From: Leucobacter komagatae
Lineage (GTDB): Bacteria; Actinomycetota; Actinomycetes; Actinomycetales; Microbacteriaceae
Assembly (NCBI RefSeq): GCF_006716085.1
Contig: NZ_VFON01000001.1
Coordinates: 1,550,001-1,614,000 of the forward strand
Direction: 5' to 3'
Length of the DNA stretch: 64,000 nucleotides
Shown here: piece after piece, positions 9,355 to 17,194 of the stretch
How the letters are laid out: each line of letters begins with the position of its first letter
How positions within the stretch are numbered: position 1 is the stretch's first letter
Position numbers and translations under genes: made by a program
The notes under the pieces: model-generated
Database searches by the model: none
Seen by the model: the letters and a program-made list of their open reading frames with translations, nothing else
What the model was told of the DNA's origin: nothing

Positions 9355-9378
9355 CTGATCATTACCCCGTGACCAGGT
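9353..9378. promoter_or_regulatory. Inverted repeat, candidate GntR operator
   Basis: ACCTGATCA (9353-9361) and TGACCAGGT (9370-9378) are inverted copies with one mismatch and an 8-bp spacer. The site overlaps the proposed GTG start of the HAD gene and lies in the 142-bp divergent region shared with the GntR gene. It is a plausible binding site for the adjacent regulator. Confidence 0.4.
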
Positions 9379-9484
9379 ATGCAGTTCGCAACAAGACGGT
9401 GAACGACACCTGAACACTGGGTGCTTAGGCGCCGCAGGGCGGGACAGCTGTGAACGGCTGTCCACCGGCGCCGATTTCCGGGCG

Positions 9485-9490
9485 TACGCT
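9485..9490 (+). promoter_or_regulatory. -10 hexamer of leaderless GntR gene
   Basis: TACGCT ends 6 nt before the ATG at 9497 and there is no Shine-Dalgarno sequence, so transcription would begin at or beside the start codon. No convincing -35 is seen. Confidence 0.45.
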
Positions 9491-9496
9491 GGCAGC

Positions 9497-10252
9497 ATGA
9501 CGGCCGATTCCACACGCTCGCACACGGCGATTATGCGCGACCTTCTCGCGCGCATCGTTGACGGCGAGTTCGCCCCGGGAACGACGCTGCCGTCGGAATC
9601 GAAGCTGAGCCAGCACTACGGCGCCGCGCGCGGCACAGTGCGCAACGCGCTCGCCGCGCTCGAGGGCCGCGGCCTCGTCGCCCCCGTGCAGGGGTCGGGT
9701 TGGGTCGTCCGCTCCAGCAGACAGAACCAGTCGTTCGCCGAGCTGCGCTCGTTCGCGCAGTGGGCGCGCAGCAAGGGGATGACTCCCGGAGGCCTCGTGC
9801 GGCTCGCGGAGTTCGGCGAGGCGTCTCAGGGCGAGGCGCGCAGCCTGCGCGTGGCTCCGAGCTCCCGCGTCATCCGGGTGACGCGCACGCGCTCGCTCGA
9901 CGGCCGCACCGTCATGCTTGAACGCACCTGCTACCCCGAGTGGATCGCCGACAAGGTCGCGAGCATCCCCGACGATGAAGCGTCCGTCGTCGAGACACTG
10001 CGCACGCATTTTGGCGTCGACACCGCCCACGCCGAGCACTCGATCGACGCGATCCCCGCTTCGAGTGCCGACGCCGAGCTCCTCGGGATCCGCAGGTCAA
10101 GCCCGCTCCTCCGGGTTAGGCGCGTGAGCTTCACGCGCGGTGGCGCCCCCATCGAGTTCGGCGAAGACAGGTACCTGCCCGACACCGTAACGTTTCAGGT
10201 GGCGACCTCAAGCGACAGCAACGCGCTGAACCGCGCCGAGTTTCTCCGGTAG
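9497..10252 (+). CDS. GntR-family regulator with UTRA domain (PhnF/HutC subfamily)
   Basis: The 251-residue protein has an N-terminal winged helix-turn-helix (about 10-75) with the GntR signature FAPGTTLPSESKLSQHYGAA, then RGTVRNALAALEGRGLV and the wing QGSGWVV. A UTRA ligand-binding domain follows (about 95-240: VIRVTRTRSLDGRTVMLERT, then PLLRVRRVSF and PIEFGEDRYLPD). This architecture is that of PhnF, a regulator of phosphonate or phosphate-ester uptake. It is transcribed away from the HAD-phnDCE operon and is the obvious candidate to control it through the inverted repeat in the shared region. The effector is unknown. Confidence 0.88.
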   Translation: MTADSTRSHTAIMRDLLARIVDGEFAPGTTLPSESKLSQHYGAARGTVRNALAALEGRGLVAPVQGSGWVVRSSRQNQSFAELRSFAQWARSKGMTPGGLVRLAEFGEASQGEARSLRVAPSSRVIRVTRTRSLDGRTVMLERTCYPEWIADKVASIPDDEASVVETLRTHFGVDTAHAEHSIDAIPASSADAELLGIRRSSPLLRVRRVSFTRGGAPIEFGEDRYLPDTVTFQVATSSDSNALNRAEFLR

Positions 10253-10309
10253 CCGGCCGGGTTCGCCCGCCCATCGCGGCGTCACCGGTAGACTCCCGCC
10301 GAGAGAAAG

Positions 10310-11062
10310 GTGCCGCCCATCGAAGCCCCAGACGCGTTCTCGCTGTACGTCGATACCCACCTCGCCCGCGCGGGCGATGCGACCCGATCCACGGCGCTCG
10401 CCTGGTTCCGAACAGGCGCCCCGCATGAGGAACTCAACGGGGTGCTCTACGCGACCGCGGCAGCACTGGGGGATGCGGTCGCTGAATTTGGTAGGACGCC
10501 GGCGCTGTGGCATTCGTGGCCCGAGCGGCCCGAATTCGACGTCGAGGCGCAGCTCCGCGCGCGAGGCTTTGAGTTCGTCGAGGAGGAGCCCGTCATGACG
10601 CTCGCCCTGGGCAGCGGGTCCGGGTCCCCCTCCACGGCGCGACCGGGGCCGGCCACCGTTCGCCCCGTCGAAACTGAGCGCGACCTCGCCGCCTGGGAGG
10701 AAATCTGGACGGGCGAGGCCCCAAACCCGGTAACGCTTCGCGCCCTCGCGTCGGCGGGGCTCGGCACTGACCGCACAGTCCACCACCTCCTCGCGGAGGT
10801 CGATGGCGTCGCCGTCGGGTGCGGCGCGGCCGTCGTCGCCGGGAGGGCCCTCGCTGTCGAACACATCGTGACCGCTGCGTCGCACCGCAGGCGCGGTATC
10901 GGCAGCCAGCTGGCCGAAGCAGCGCTCGCAGTCGGGCGCAGCCATGGTGTGCGTCACGCGATCCTCACCGCGTCACCCGACGGCGCCGGGATCTACGAGC
11001 GCCTCGGATTCGAGGCACGCGAACCGGTTCGCAGGTTCATCGCCCCGGCCGCGACCGGCTAG
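10310..11062 (+). CDS. GNAT-family N-acetyltransferase
   Basis: A 250-residue protein whose C-terminal half (about 115-250) is a GNAT fold. The acetyl-CoA pyrophosphate-binding loop is HRRRGIGSQLAEAAL, preceded by ALAVEHIVTAASH and followed by GVRHAILTASPDGAGIYERLGF, the usual late strand and helix. The first 100 residues (HLARAGDATRSTALAWFRTG and onward) form a second, weaker domain of the kind seen in two-domain GNATs. The substrate is unknown. The start is uncertain: the GTG at 10310 directly abuts the purine run GAGAGAAAG, which leaves no normal spacing. A TAGACT hexamer about 18 nt upstream could be its -10 box. Confidence 0.75.
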   Translation: MPPIEAPDAFSLYVDTHLARAGDATRSTALAWFRTGAPHEELNGVLYATAAALGDAVAEFGRTPALWHSWPERPEFDVEAQLRARGFEFVEEEPVMTLALGSGSGSPSTARPGPATVRPVETERDLAAWEEIWTGEAPNPVTLRALASAGLGTDRTVHHLLAEVDGVAVGCGAAVVAGRALAVEHIVTAASHRRRGIGSQLAEAALAVGRSHGVRHAILTASPDGAGIYERLGFEAREPVRRFIAPAATG

Positions 11063-11096
11063 CTAGCCAGCGCCACTGCGTTCTCGCGTCTCCGTG

Positions 11097-11309
11097 TCAC
11101 TGCCTGAGCGTCTGGCCGTTCTCGGCGAGCGCCGCCTCGAGGATTCGCACTGCCTTCGGGCCCACCCCGTGCAACGACAGCAGTTCCGCTCGCGAAAGCC
11201 CGCTCACCTCGGCGAGCGTCGATATCCCTGCCAGCAGGAGCGCCGAGGTCGCCGGCCGACCGATCCGTGGCAGGTCCCCAATCTGCTCTGGCACATCACG
11301 TGTAGACAT
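11097..11309 (-). CDS. Small helix-hairpin-helix protein
   Basis: A 70-residue protein with two consecutive helix-hairpin-helix-like units: LPRIGRPATSALLLAGISTL, and SRAELLSLHGVGPKAVRIL with the GVG hairpin. Such small proteins bind DNA non-specifically or act as accessory domains. It starts 6 bp after the Lrp-type regulator's stop codon on the same strand, so the two are probably co-transcribed. The function is not known. Confidence 0.75.
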   Translation of the reverse strand: MSTRDVPEQIGDLPRIGRPATSALLLAGISTLAEVSGLSRAELLSLHGVGPKAVRILEAALAENGQTLRQ

Positions 11310-11315
11310 GCGTGC

Positions 11316-11876
11316 CTAGGCTTCGTCGCCCGCGCGCAGCTCCGCGAGAATCTGGTCGAGCCTGTGCTGCTCCACGCCCGCGGCGCTCTCGGAGAAGAAC
11401 GCGAGGCGGGTCTCGGTGAACTCGAGGTCATCCCGCGCCCAGACGTACTCGGCAATGATGCGCTTCAGGTGGTCGAAGCCCTTGGTACGGATGAGCAGAA
11501 TGAGGTCGGAGGACCCCGTCACGACCGACGTCTCTTCGACCTCGGGGATCGCCTGCAGCGCAGCCACAACGTCATCGCGGCTCGCGCCGGTACGAATGAC
11601 GACCGAGAGGTAGGTGGTGAGCGTGTAGCCGAGCGCGCGCCAATCGATGTCAACGCGGTAGCCGCGGATGACGCCCTCCTGCTTCATCTGGGCCATGCGC
11701 TCGGAGACCGCAGGGGCAGTGAGCCCGACGGCGTCTGCCAAGCTCTTGAGCGTGGCGCGCGCGTTGTCGTGCAGCATCGACAACAGCTTGATGTCTGTCT
11801 CGTCGAGCGCGACGATAGGCGGGTCGTTCGTCAGCCCGTCGGCGAGGCTGCCAAAGGTCGACCTCTTCGCGTTCAT
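11316..11876 (-). CDS. Lrp/AsnC-family transcriptional regulator
   Basis: The 186-residue protein starts at the ATG at 11876 with GGGGAG upstream. It has an N-terminal helix-turn-helix (LDETDIKLLSMLHDNARATL, then SLADAVGLTAPAVSERMAQM) and a C-terminal RAM/AsnC ligand domain (TYLSVVIRTGAS, then VEETSVVTGSSDLILLIRTK). A short tail (ESAAGVEQHRLDQILAELRA) extends beyond the usual end. The family senses amino acids. It sits next to a NhaC-type transporter and a PLP enzyme whose shared promoter region carries two palindromes, so regulation of those genes is likely but inferred. Confidence 0.88.
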   Translation of the reverse strand: MNAKRSTFGSLADGLTNDPPIVALDETDIKLLSMLHDNARATLKSLADAVGLTAPAVSERMAQMKQEGVIRGYRVDIDWRALGYTLTTYLSVVIRTGASRDDVVAALQAIPEVEETSVVTGSSDLILLIRTKGFDHLKRIIAEYVWARDDLEFTETRLAFFSESAAGVEQHRLDQILAELRAGDEA

Positions 11877-12009
11877 GTCGTGCCGACTCCCCTTCGCATT
11901 TCGGTGAGATGTGCGTCTTCGCCGCTCACTGCATTGTACAAAGCGCGAGGGGCACCCGCTGCGCGACGCGCGCCGGTGCCCCTCGCGGTGACCACGGATC
12001 CGGATCCGG

Positions 12010-13521
12010 CTAGCGCCGCTCCAGACCAACGACGGGAAGCGTACCCGTCATCTCCGCTTGCCACTCGGGGTCGGGCTCGACGAGTTCGACGCCATCCCTG
12101 CCCTCGTAGCGACGGCCCCAGCCCGTGACGATGGAGAACACCGTCATCGCGGTGAGCGCGAACGGATAGAACGCCGCACCGAGGATCGCGAACACGCTCA
12201 ACTCGGGGATGCCCTCGTAGCCCTGCGTGCCGAGGCTCGCAACGAGCAGGAAGGTGCTCGCGATCGGCACGATCACGCCGACACCCATTGCGGCGCAGTC
12301 CATGACGTTTGAGCGGCGGTACGGGTGCAGCCCCACTGCCGCTCCGATCTTGTCTGAGAGCGGGCCAGCGAACATGAGACCCGGCCCGTTGAGGCCAGCA
12401 AGCACGACCGTGCAGAGCGCGCCGGAAAGGCCGATCGCGGCCTCGGCGCCGCGGGCGCTCTGGAACCGCGGGGAACTGATGATCGCCTCGACGATCCGGT
12501 CAAACATTCCGGAGGACTCAACGACGCCGATCATCGCGAACACCGCGACGAGCAGGCAGACAAGCGGCAGCATGCTCGACAGACCATCGGTGATGTAGCC
12601 GGTCGGGGCGCCGTCGGCCGCGCCGAGCACCTGCCCGGGTGTTGCGAGGCCCGTCACGAGGGCGACGACGGTGCCGACAACGAGGCCGACGCCGACGGCA
12701 AGGAAGAGGTCGCGGGCAATGAACGCCACAAGGATGAGCGCGGCGATGGCGAGCAGCATCCAGAGGCCGGTCGGGCTCGCATCGGCGACAATGTTCGACT
12801 GCGCCGAACCGCTCGACGTGAGGAGACCGGCGACAAGAAACGCGACCGCCGCGATGCCTGCCGCGGGGAGTGCGTAGCGGAGGCGGCTACGCACGACTCC
12901 GCCGACGTCGGCAAGCCCGGCGCGACGCCGGTAGCGCTGCGTCGTCGCAGAGATCACGGTCGTGTCGGAGATCGGCGCGATGTTGTCGCCGAAGATCGCT
13001 CCCGAGAGGATCGCGCCGGCAAGCAACACCGGCGAGGCCCCGATCGCGGCGCCCGCCGTGTACAGGATCGGGAACATCGCGAGCATGGTGCCGAGCGACG
13101 ACCCCGTCGCGAGCGCAATCGCGCAGGTGATGAGGAACGTGATCATCACGAACACGCCGCCGGAGATGTGCGCCTCCTGCGCGAGCCACACAAAGCCCGA
13201 GCTCACGCCCGTGGCCTTAAACATCTGGGCGAGCACGCCGACCAGCAACATGAGCAGGAACAGCGTGGCCGACGTGCGCGACGCGATGCCGTCGATAGCG
13301 GCGTTCCAGAACTTCTCCTGACCCTTCGCCAACCATGACGCAACGAACAGGCCAAGGAAACCGACGGCGGCGATCGCGGTCAGGTCGAGCACGACGAAGC
13401 CGACGAAGTAGACGAAGGTTCCGATGGCGAAGATGAGCGGGGCGATGAACGCGCCGAGCGCGCCGACGCGAAATTCGAGGCGCTTCGAGGGCTGCGCCTC
13501 AGTGCGGCTTTGAGTTGACAA
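12010..13521 (-). CDS. NhaC-family Na+/H+ antiporter-like transporter
   Basis: A 503-residue polytopic membrane protein. The hallmark NhaC-type segment is present: GAILSGAIFGDNIAPISDTTVISAT, with related GSSLGTMLAMFPILY before it. A second half-site is NGPGLMFAGPLSDKIG with PYRRSNVMDCAAMG. About twelve hydrophobic segments are seen. The start is taken as TTG at 13521, because GGAGG lies 5 nt upstream; ATG at 13536 is an alternative. Members exchange sodium or an organic substrate (malate/lactate, amino acids) for protons. The Lrp/AsnC regulator downstream suggests an amino-acid-related substrate, which is inference only. Confidence 0.85.
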   Translation of the reverse strand: MSTQSRTEAQPSKRLEFRVGALGAFIAPLIFAIGTFVYFVGFVVLDLTAIAAVGFLGLFVASWLAKGQEKFWNAAIDGIASRTSATLFLLMLLVGVLAQMFKATGVSSGFVWLAQEAHISGGVFVMITFLITCAIALATGSSLGTMLAMFPILYTAGAAIGASPVLLAGAILSGAIFGDNIAPISDTTVISATTQRYRRRAGLADVGGVVRSRLRYALPAAGIAAVAFLVAGLLTSSGSAQSNIVADASPTGLWMLLAIAALILVAFIARDLFLAVGVGLVVGTVVALVTGLATPGQVLGAADGAPTGYITDGLSSMLPLVCLLVAVFAMIGVVESSGMFDRIVEAIISSPRFQSARGAEAAIGLSGALCTVVLAGLNGPGLMFAGPLSDKIGAAVGLHPYRRSNVMDCAAMGVGVIVPIASTFLLVASLGTQGYEGIPELSVFAILGAAFYPFALTAMTVFSIVTGWGRRYEGRDGVELVEPDPEWQAEMTGTLPVVGLERR

Positions 13522-13603
13522 CGTGTCCTCCAGCATTCGTTGGTGAAGTTCGGGCCGCGACGTTCCCGCGACGTGATGCATCGGACTCTAGCAGCATTTG
13601 GTT

Positions 13604-13638
13604 TTGAATCAATAGTTTTGTCGCGCATCAACTTTGAT
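13604..13638. promoter_or_regulatory. Two palindromes in divergent promoter region
   Basis: TTGAATCAA (13604-13612) and ATCAACTTTGAT (13627-13638) are short palindromes with related TTGAT/ATCAA half-sites, centres about 24-25 bp apart. They sit in an unusually AT-rich stretch between the transporter and the PLP enzyme. The spacing and sequence suit an Lrp/AsnC-type operator. Confidence 0.45.
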
Positions 13639-13687
13639 CTATCGTGGTTTCAAGCCTACTTCTTTAACGATCACCGGAGGTACAACG

Positions 13688-14905
13688 ATGTCCAAGTTCG
13701 GCGCAGCGATCCGCGCAGACTTCCCCGCGGTAGCACACGAGCTCGTCTTCCTCGACGCGCCGGGCGGCACACAGATGCCAAGCGTGGTCGCGGAGGCCAT
13801 CGCGAAAGCGGGCACGTCACCGATTTCAAATCGCAGCCGGGGCTCGCTCCCCGGGCGGAACGCCGACGACGCGGTGCTCGAGTTCCGCGCCGCGGCTGCA
13901 GACCTGCTCGGCGCCGACCCGCGCGGCATCGTGCAGGGCCGAAGCGCCACCCAGCTCACCTTCGACTTCTCGCGCACCCTCGGCCGGACGTGGGCCGAGG
14001 GTGACAACATCGTGCTGTCGCAAGCCGACCACGACTGCAACGTTGCCCCGTGGCTCATCGCCGCCGAGCGGGCGGGCGTCGAGGTACGCTGGGCGCGGCT
14101 CGACCCCGAAACGAGCGAGCTCCCCGCCGCGCAATACGAAGCGCTCGTTGACGACCGCACCAAACTCGTCGCCGTGACGGCCGCATCGAACCTCGTCGGC
14201 ACTCGACCGGACGTCGCCGCGATCTCCGCGATCGCCCACTCCCGTGGCGCGCTCACCTACGTCGACGGCGTGCACTACACCGCACACGCGGGTGTCGACG
14301 TCGCAGCAATGGGAGCAGATTTCTTCGTCGCCTCGCCCTACAAGTTCTTCGGCCCGCACTTCGGCATGCTCGCAGCGTCGCCCGAGCTGCTCGACTCGCT
14401 CCACCCCGACAAGCTGCGCCCGTCGCCAGAGACGGTGCCCGAGCGCTTTGAGCTCGGCACGCTCCCCTACGAGATGCTCGCGGGCGCGACTGCCGCGATC
14501 GACTACATCGCGAGCCTCGGCGGGGCCGAAGGTACGCGCCGTGAGCGGATCCTGTCAGCCATGCGCGAGATGGATGACTACGAACTCGAACTTCGCGACG
14601 CCATCGAGGCAGGCCTCGCCGAGCTTCCGGGAGTCACCTGCTTCTCGCGCGCAAGCGAGCGCACCTCAACGCTGCTCATCACCATCGACGGGATCGCGCC
14701 GCTCGTGGTTGAGGCACGGCTGCGCGAGCGCGGATTCATCGCTCAGGCCGGCCACTTCTACGCGATCGAGGTCTGTGGCGCGCTCGGCCTCGGCGAGATC
14801 GGCGGCGTGCGCTTCGGCCTCGCGCCGTACAACACCCGAGAGGAGGTCGATGGCCTCCTCGTCGCTCTGAGCGAAGCTATCGCGGAGGGGCCGACGGCCG
14901 CCTAG
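13688..14905 (+). CDS. Class V aminotransferase, cysteine desulfurase-like
   Basis: The 405-residue PLP enzyme starts at the ATG at 13688 with GGAGGT 5 nt upstream. PLP-site elements are seen in order: GRSATQLTFDFSRTLG (phosphate loop), ADHDCNVAPW (stacking His), VDGVHYTAHAGVDV (Asp/His) and VASPYKFFGPHFGM (Schiff-base Lys). It matches the cysteine-desulfurase-like family of the VC1184 type rather than true SufS or IscS, because no cysteine-bearing catalytic loop is obvious in the C-terminal half. A C-S lyase or aminotransferase role is possible. It diverges from the NhaC-type transporter and shares its promoter region. Confidence 0.85.
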   Translation: MSKFGAAIRADFPAVAHELVFLDAPGGTQMPSVVAEAIAKAGTSPISNRSRGSLPGRNADDAVLEFRAAAADLLGADPRGIVQGRSATQLTFDFSRTLGRTWAEGDNIVLSQADHDCNVAPWLIAAERAGVEVRWARLDPETSELPAAQYEALVDDRTKLVAVTAASNLVGTRPDVAAISAIAHSRGALTYVDGVHYTAHAGVDVAAMGADFFVASPYKFFGPHFGMLAASPELLDSLHPDKLRPSPETVPERFELGTLPYEMLAGATAAIDYIASLGGAEGTRRERILSAMREMDDYELELRDAIEAGLAELPGVTCFSRASERTSTLLITIDGIAPLVVEARLRERGFIAQAGHFYAIEVCGALGLGEIGGVRFGLAPYNTREEVDGLLVALSEAIAEGPTAA

Positions 14906-15213
14906 GACTTGACGAGGCGGGCGATCGCGTCGCTCGCCTCCTTGAGCTTCTCCTGCGCCTCCGGCCCGTCCTTCCGGGCAGCGTCGACGACACAGTGCGC
15001 CAGGTGGTCGTCGAGCAGGCCAAGACCGACCGCCTGCAGCGCGCTCGTGAGCGCGCTGATCTGGGTGAGGATGTCGATGCAGTACTTCTCTTCGTCAACC
15101 ATGCGAGAGATGCCCCGCGCCTGGCCCTCGATACGCTTCAGACGCTGCAGGTACTTCTCTTTATCGCTGATGTACCCGTGCGCGCTCCCCTGCGTGTGTT
15201 GCACTGCTTCCAT
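14902..15213 (-). CDS. csoR: CsoR-family copper-sensing repressor
   Basis: The 103-residue all-helical regulator starts at the ATG at 15213, where GGAGG lies 8 nt upstream (ATG at 15219 is only 2 nt away). The copper-binding triad is complete: Cys in EEKYCIDILTQ (about residue 45), and His and Cys in DDHLAHCVV (about 70 and 74). The basic first helix (KEKYLQRLKRIEGQARGI) binds DNA. CsoR represses copper export genes until Cu(I) binds. A matching operator lies 44 bp upstream of its own start, indicating autoregulation, and two more precede copZ. Its stop overlaps the end of the convergent PLP gene by 4 bp. Confidence 0.93.
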   Translation of the reverse strand: MEAVQHTQGSAHGYISDKEKYLQRLKRIEGQARGISRMVDEEKYCIDILTQISALTSALQAVGLGLLDDHLAHCVVDAARKDGPEAQEKLKEASDAIARLVKS

Positions 15214-15256
15214 GGCCATGCCCTCCCTCATCGCGGCGAAGCGCCACATTCATCAG

Positions 15257-15275
15257 GATACCCCCTCAGGGTATC
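15257..15275. promoter_or_regulatory. CsoR operator upstream of csoR
   Basis: GATACCCCCTCAGGGTATC is a palindrome of the known CsoR type (G-tract half-sites with a central spacer). It lies between csoR and the oxidoreductase gene. Confidence 0.8.
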
Positions 15276-15323
15276 TCATGGGCGGTGTTTCGCTCAGGGC
15301 TGCATGCCGCCGCGGGGCACCAG

Positions 15324-16742
15324 CTACCCTGCCTCACTTCGGTACGTTTCGAGGAGCCTCAGCCACACCTCGCTGATCGTCGGGTATGCCGGCACCGCGT
15401 GCCACAGCCGTTCCATCGGAACCTCCCCCACGATAGCGATCGTCGCCGCGTGCACCAGATCCGCGACGTCCTGCCCGACGAACGTCGCCCCAACGATCAC
15501 GCCGCGCGCCTCGTCGACCACGAGCTTGGCCCTGCCAACGTACCCGTCCGCGTGAAGCTTCGCCCCCGCCACCTGGCCGATGTCGTACTCGACCGTTCTG
15601 AGGTCGAGGTCGGCCTCGCGCGCCTGCGCCTCGGTGAGCCCGACCGCAGCGACCTCCGGGTCGGAGAACACCACCCGCGGCACGGCGACGTGATCTGCCG
15701 TCGCAGCATGGGCTCCCCACGCCCCATCACGCACGCCATCGCCGGCAAACCGCGCGGCGATCGCCTCGCCGGCCGCGCGCGCCTGGTACTTGCCCTGGTG
15801 CGTGAGCAGCGCGCGGCCGTTCACGTCGCCGACGGCGTACAGCCAGTCGGTGCCCGCGACGAGCATGGTGTCGTCAACCGTCAGCTGCGCGTCGACGCCG
15901 ACCCTCTCGAGCCCGAGGCCGGTGGTCGCAGGGCGGCGACCGGTCGCGACGAGGAGCTCGGCGGCGCGCACCGTCGTGCCACCAGCGAGCTCAACCGAGA
16001 CGTTGCCGTCGGCCCCGCGGTCAACACGCACGGGCGCGACACCGATCCGAACGTCAACGCCCTCGGCGGCGAGCGCGGCCGCAAGCATGGCTCCGACGAA
16101 CGGCTCCTCACGCCCGAGGAGCGCCCCACGCGAGAGCAGCGTCACGCTGGTTCCGAGCGCGGCGAACGCGAACGCCATCTCGGTACCGGCGACACCGCCG
16201 CCGAGCACGATGAGACTCTGCGGCACCTCCTCGGTCGACGTCACCTCACGTGTGCCCCAGGCGCGCGATTCCGCAAGGCCCGGGACATCCGGCAGCGTTG
16301 GCACTGACCCCGTCGCGAGCGCAACGGCCCGGGCGGTCAGGGTGCGCTCCCCCACCCGCACGCGCCCCCTCCCGACGAGTTCGCCAAAGCCCCGGATGAG
16401 GTCGATCCCCTCTGCGCCGACCCATTCGGCCTGGCCAGAGTCATCCCAGTTGTTCGTGAAGGCGTCGCGCCGCGCGAGCACCGCGGCGGCGTTGAGCTCA
16501 CCAGTAACCGCCTCGCGAGCGCCCGGGAGCCGCCCCGCGGCCCGGATGGCGTGGCCACTCCGCAGCAGTGCCTTCGATGGCATGCAGGCCCAGTACGAGC
16601 ACTCTCCGCCGACGAGTTCGGCCTCGACGATCGCGACGCGCACATTGGGGCCGACGGCGTAATCGGCGACGTTTTCACCGACCGGCCCGGCACCGATGAC
16701 GATGAGGTCGTAGTCGGTCGAGGTGTGTTCTGCGGTATCCAT
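15324..16742 (-). CDS. FAD-dependent pyridine nucleotide-disulfide oxidoreductase
   Basis: The 472-residue protein starts at the ATG at 16742 with AAGGGGA upstream. It has an N-terminal FAD fold (DLIVIGAGPVGENVADYA), a redox-active disulfide of the CxxxxC type (GGECSYWACMPSKALLRSG), an NAD(P) fold (LIVLGGGVAGTEMAFAFAALG), the FAD motif LYAVGDVNGRALLTHQGKYQ and a dimerisation domain near VFSDPEVAAVGLTEAQ. The C-terminal HxxxxE is present as HAVPAYPTISE. It resembles dihydrolipoamide dehydrogenase and mercuric reductase but has no N-terminal metal-binding domain and no C-terminal Cys pair. It lies between csoR and the copper export genes, so a thiol or metal stress role is plausible but unproven. 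Confidence 0.88.
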   Translation of the reverse strand: MDTAEHTSTDYDLIVIGAGPVGENVADYAVGPNVRVAIVEAELVGGECSYWACMPSKALLRSGHAIRAAGRLPGAREAVTGELNAAAVLARRDAFTNNWDDSGQAEWVGAEGIDLIRGFGELVGRGRVRVGERTLTARAVALATGSVPTLPDVPGLAESRAWGTREVTSTEEVPQSLIVLGGGVAGTEMAFAFAALGTSVTLLSRGALLGREEPFVGAMLAAALAAEGVDVRIGVAPVRVDRGADGNVSVELAGGTTVRAAELLVATGRRPATTGLGLERVGVDAQLTVDDTMLVAGTDWLYAVGDVNGRALLTHQGKYQARAAGEAIAARFAGDGVRDGAWGAHAATADHVAVPRVVFSDPEVAAVGLTEAQAREADLDLRTVEYDIGQVAGAKLHADGYVGRAKLVVDEARGVIVGATFVGQDVADLVHAATIAIVGEVPMERLWHAVPAYPTISEVWLRLLETYRSEAG

Positions 16743-16813
16743 GCGGGTCCCCTTCCCCATTGTCGCGGACCGGCTACCAGCCGGGAATTGGGTGCCATTC
16801 TGTCGCACGACGT

Positions 16814-16847
16814 GCAAAGGGGCCTGTGTTTCCACAGACCCCTTTGC
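16814..16847 (-). terminator. Terminator after the YHS gene
   Basis: GCAAAGGGGCCTGTG and CACAGACCCCTTTGC form a 15-bp stem with one mismatch and a 4-nt loop. It closes the copZ-to-YHS run before the oxidoreductase gene. Confidence 0.8.
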
Positions 16848-16865
16848 GTGACTTTCGGCTTCGCG

Positions 16866-17144
16866 CTATGCCATGTTCGCCGCGTACTTCGCGGGGTCTG
16901 CGTCGAAGGCGGGGCCGCAGCCGGCGCAGCAGAAGAAGTAGCGCTCGCCCTCGAAGTCGCGGTAGAGCCCCGCTTCGACTGCCTTCGCTTTGTTCACCGG
17001 ACTGCCGACCATAACGGGGCAGGTGGTCATCTCTGCGTCAGGGGTGCCCCCGCTCAGCAGGTCGGTGCGGCCATCGGCCGCCACCGTGGTTGCCTTCGCG
17101 CCGCCACCGCAGCAGCTCGCCGTTGGGGTTGTCTGTTCGGTCAT
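16866..17144 (-). CDS. YHS-domain metal-binding protein
   Basis: A 92-residue protein with an N-terminal CCGGG cluster (about 11-15) and a C-terminal YHS/TRASH-like domain: TTCPVMVGSPVNKAKAVEAG, then YRDFEGERYFFCCAGCGPAF, with the metal-ligand cysteines in CPVM and CCAGC. Such domains accompany copper P-type ATPases and may pass or sense metal. It begins 50 bp after copA on the same strand and ends at a terminator, so it is likely the last gene of the copper operon. Tandem GTTCAGT copies lie in the 50-bp gap. Confidence 0.85.
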   Translation of the reverse strand: MTEQTTPTASCCGGGAKATTVAADGRTDLLSGGTPDAEMTTCPVMVGSPVNKAKAVEAGLYRDFEGERYFFCCAGCGPAFDADPAKYAANMA

Positions 17145-17194
17145 GAGGTGTCCTCTCGAAACGTAGTTCAGTTCAGTGCAGTTCAGTGTTGCCG

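Noticed and set aside
13688..14905. SufS/IscS iron-sulfur cluster desulfurase
   Set aside because: The PLP fold matches, but no suf or isc genes are nearby and the catalytic Cys loop is not evident.
15324..16742. Mercuric reductase assignment
   Set aside because: The flavoprotein has the active-site Cys pair but no C-terminal Cys pair or metal-binding N-terminus, and no other mer genes are present.
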